In this document: positions 62,755-64,000 of the stretch, piece by piece | How the letters are laid out: every line of letters begins with the position of its first letter | How positions within the stretch are numbered: position 1 is the stretch's first letter | Assembly (NCBI RefSeq): GCF_001180185.1 | Contig: NZ_CVSS01000008.1 | Coordinates: 1-64,000, forward strand | Length of the DNA stretch: 64,000 bases | Direction: 5' to 3' | DNA from: Candidatus Pelagibacter communis | Lineage (GTDB): Bacteria; Pseudomonadota; Alphaproteobacteria; Pelagibacterales; Pelagibacteraceae | Position numbers and translations under genes: made by a program | Notes under the pieces: model-generated | Database searches by the model: none | What the model saw: the letters and a program-made list of their open reading frames with translations, nothing else | Told to the model about the DNA's origin: nothing

Positions 62755-64000
62755 ATGCCTAAGAAAAAAAAGAAAAAAACAAAGTATAAAAAAAAAAGAA
62801 AATCTTCAAAAAAAAATAAAAGATCCTTCAGAGGGAAAAAGTCAGTTAAAATTCTCAAAAGAAAGAAAAAAAAAAGAAGTAAAAAGAAAAAAATTGAAAA
62901 AAAAGAAACTGCTTCAGAATTAATAATTAAGACTAGACCAGAGTGGATTAAAGCAAGTTTATCAAACAAAGCTCAGTATCAAAAAAATTATAACGAATCT
63001 ATAAAAAACAATGACAGTTTTTGGAAAAAACAAGGAAAAAGAATAACTTGGATAAAACCATATAAGAAAATAAAGGATGTTAAGTATAGTTCTAAAGAGG
63101 TAAAAATTAAATGGTTCCAAGATGGAACTTTAAACGCTGCTGCAAATTGTATTGATAGACATTTAAAGGATAAAAAAGATAAAACCGCTATAATTTGGGT
63201 AGGAGATGATCCAAAAGACCATCAAAAAATTTCATACAAGCAACTCCATCAAAAAGTATCTAGGGCGGCTAATGGTTTAAAAAAATTAGGAATTCAAAAA
63301 GGAGATCGAGTTACAATTTATTTAACAATGATACCTGAGTTGGCTATTTTAATGTTAGCTTGTGCTAGAATTGGTGCTATTCACTCAATTATTTTTGGAG
63401 GATTTTCAGCAGAATCGATATCTGGTAGAGTGAATGATTGTGAGTCTGAATATATTATTACTGCAGATGAAGGTATTAGAGGTGGAAAAACAATTCCTTT
63501 AAAAGCTACAACTGATGAGGCGCTTCTAAGCTGTCCTAATGTTAAGAAATGTATAGTGGTTAAAAGAACTGGAAATGTAGTTAGCTGGAATGATCATAGA
63601 GATGTTTGGTACCACGATTTAATTAAAGACGTTTCATCTCAATGTGAACCAGAAGAAATGAATGCTGAAGATCCATTGTTTATTCTTTATACATCAGGAT
63701 CTACAGGAAAACCAAAAGGGGTATTGCATACAACAGGTGGTTACATGGTCTATGCATCGATGACACATCAATATATTTTCAATTATAAACCTAAAGATGT
63801 TTATTGGTGTACAGCTGATATTGGGTGGGTAACAGGTCATAGCTATATTATTTATGGACCTCTTGCTAATGGCGCGACTACCATAATGTTTGAAGGAATT
63901 CCCAATTATCCTGACAGCTCACGTTGGTGGCAAATAGTTGATAAATATAAAGTTAATACTTTTTATACAGCGCCTACGGCTATAAGGGCTTTGATGAGAG
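62755..64000 (+). CDS. acs: Acetyl-CoA synthetase with a basic N-terminal extension, 3' part missing
   Basis: AMP-forming acetate activation to acetyl-CoA; 415 residues are visible before the window ends. The first about 55 residues are extremely Lys/Arg-rich ([20 protein letters not shown] and onward). The normal Acs then begins near [19 protein letters not shown], which aligns with residues about 20-40 of E. coli Acs, and continues through [36 protein letters not shown] and [13 protein letters not shown]. No in-frame ATG, GTG or TTG stands between the extension and the core, so the extension should be translated. It starts 18 bases after the EVE gene. Confidence 0.93.
   Translation, partial: MPKKKKKKTKYKKKRKSSKKNKRSFRGKKSVKILKRKKKKRSKKKKIEKKETASELIIKTRPEWIKASLSNKAQYQKNYNESIKNNDSFWKKQGKRITWIKPYKKIKDVKYSSKEVKIKWFQDGTLNAAANCIDRHLKDKKDKTAIIWVGDDPKDHQKISYKQLHQKVSRAANGLKKLGIQKGDRVTIYLTMIPELAILMLACARIGAIHSIIFGGFSAESISGRVNDCESEYIITADEGIRGGKTIPLKATTDEALLSCPNVKKCIVVKRTGNVVSWNDHRDVWYHDLIKDVSSQCEPEEMNAEDPLFILYTSGSTGKPKGVLHTTGGYMVYASMTHQYIFNYKPKDVYWCTADIGWVTGHSYIIYGPLANGATTIMFEGIPNYPDSSRWWQIVDKYKVNTFYTAPTAIRALMR

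Noticed and set aside
62733-62969. Phe/Leu-rich minus-strand frame opposite the acs extension
   Set aside because: Poly-Phe/Leu is simply the antisense of AAA/AAG lysine codons; no signal supports a gene.

Overview
The window reads as a piece of a streamlined alphaproteobacterial chromosome of the SAR11 / Pelagibacterales type. The evidence is very AT-rich coding sequence, genes packed with gaps of 0-40 bases or short overlaps, a DMSP demethylase (dmdA) that I recognise as very close to the Candidatus Pelagibacter ubique protein, and gene content typical of the clade. I see no insertion sequences, phage genes, CRISPR arrays, tRNAs or rRNAs. No stretch above about 165 bases lacks a gene. This is core chromosome rather than an accessory island.

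Layout: (1) 1-23.9 kb, all on the minus strand and almost gapless. In transcription order it runs ffh, rpsP, trmD, rplS, leuC, leuD, leuB, then a DMSP demethylation cluster (dmdC, dmdB, an alpha/beta hydrolase, dmdA), asd, sdhCDAB, mmsA, mdh, sucC, sucD, sucA and sucB (cut by the window edge). A compact multi-helix RNA fold lies between ffh and the divergent dapF. (2) 24.0-25.8 kb, plus strand: dapF-ftsY. (3) 25.8-38.8 kb, minus strand: a secreted unknown, a hydrolase, an EamA exporter, a small membrane protein, an amidase, a TRAP transporter (dctM, dctQ, and dctP with a strong terminator after dctP), then five enzymes of 2-hydroxy/2-oxo acid metabolism: a D-2-hydroxyacid dehydrogenase, an FAD D-lactate/glycolate-type oxidase, an aminotransferase and two tandem FMN L-hydroxyacid dehydrogenases. 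(4) 38.8-43.9 kb, minus strand: a PagL-like lipid A deacylase, the cytochrome c maturation genes ccmC-D-E-F-G-H, a hairpin leader and hspQ. (5) 44.0-49.6 kb, mostly plus: yciB, a DUF2794 gene, BI-1 (minus), an aldo/keto reductase, an IalB-like protein, argG and a photolyase-like protein with unusual domain order. (6) 49.6-54.3 kb, minus: a small membrane protein, a glutamine amidotransferase, a Cys-rich secreted protein, an FG-GAP/UnbV secreted protein, a 42-codon DUF2256 gene and a PhrB-like photolyase/cryptochrome. (7) 54.4-56.1 kb, plus: an SDR and a PQQ-type sugar dehydrogenase. (8) 56.2-60.5 kb, minus: two small membrane proteins, folD, yggT, mscS, hemD, hemC. (9) 60.6-64 kb, plus: tsaD, an FkbM methyltransferase, an EVE-domain protein and a truncated acetyl-CoA synthetase carrying a lysine/arginine-rich N-terminal extension.

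Taken together the genes describe an aerobic heterotroph that runs a TCA cycle, demethylates DMSP, imports a 2-oxo/2-hydroxy acid through a TRAP system, and carries blue-light flavoproteins. The observations I rate most interesting are the structured RNA before ffh, the conserved-looking but unassigned hydrolase inside the dmd operon, the permuted photolyase, the basic extension of acetyl-CoA synthetase, the matching Lys/Glu/Ala tails on ribosomal proteins S16 and L19, and the DUF2256 micro-gene overlapping an apparently iron-sulfur-free PhrB-like gene.
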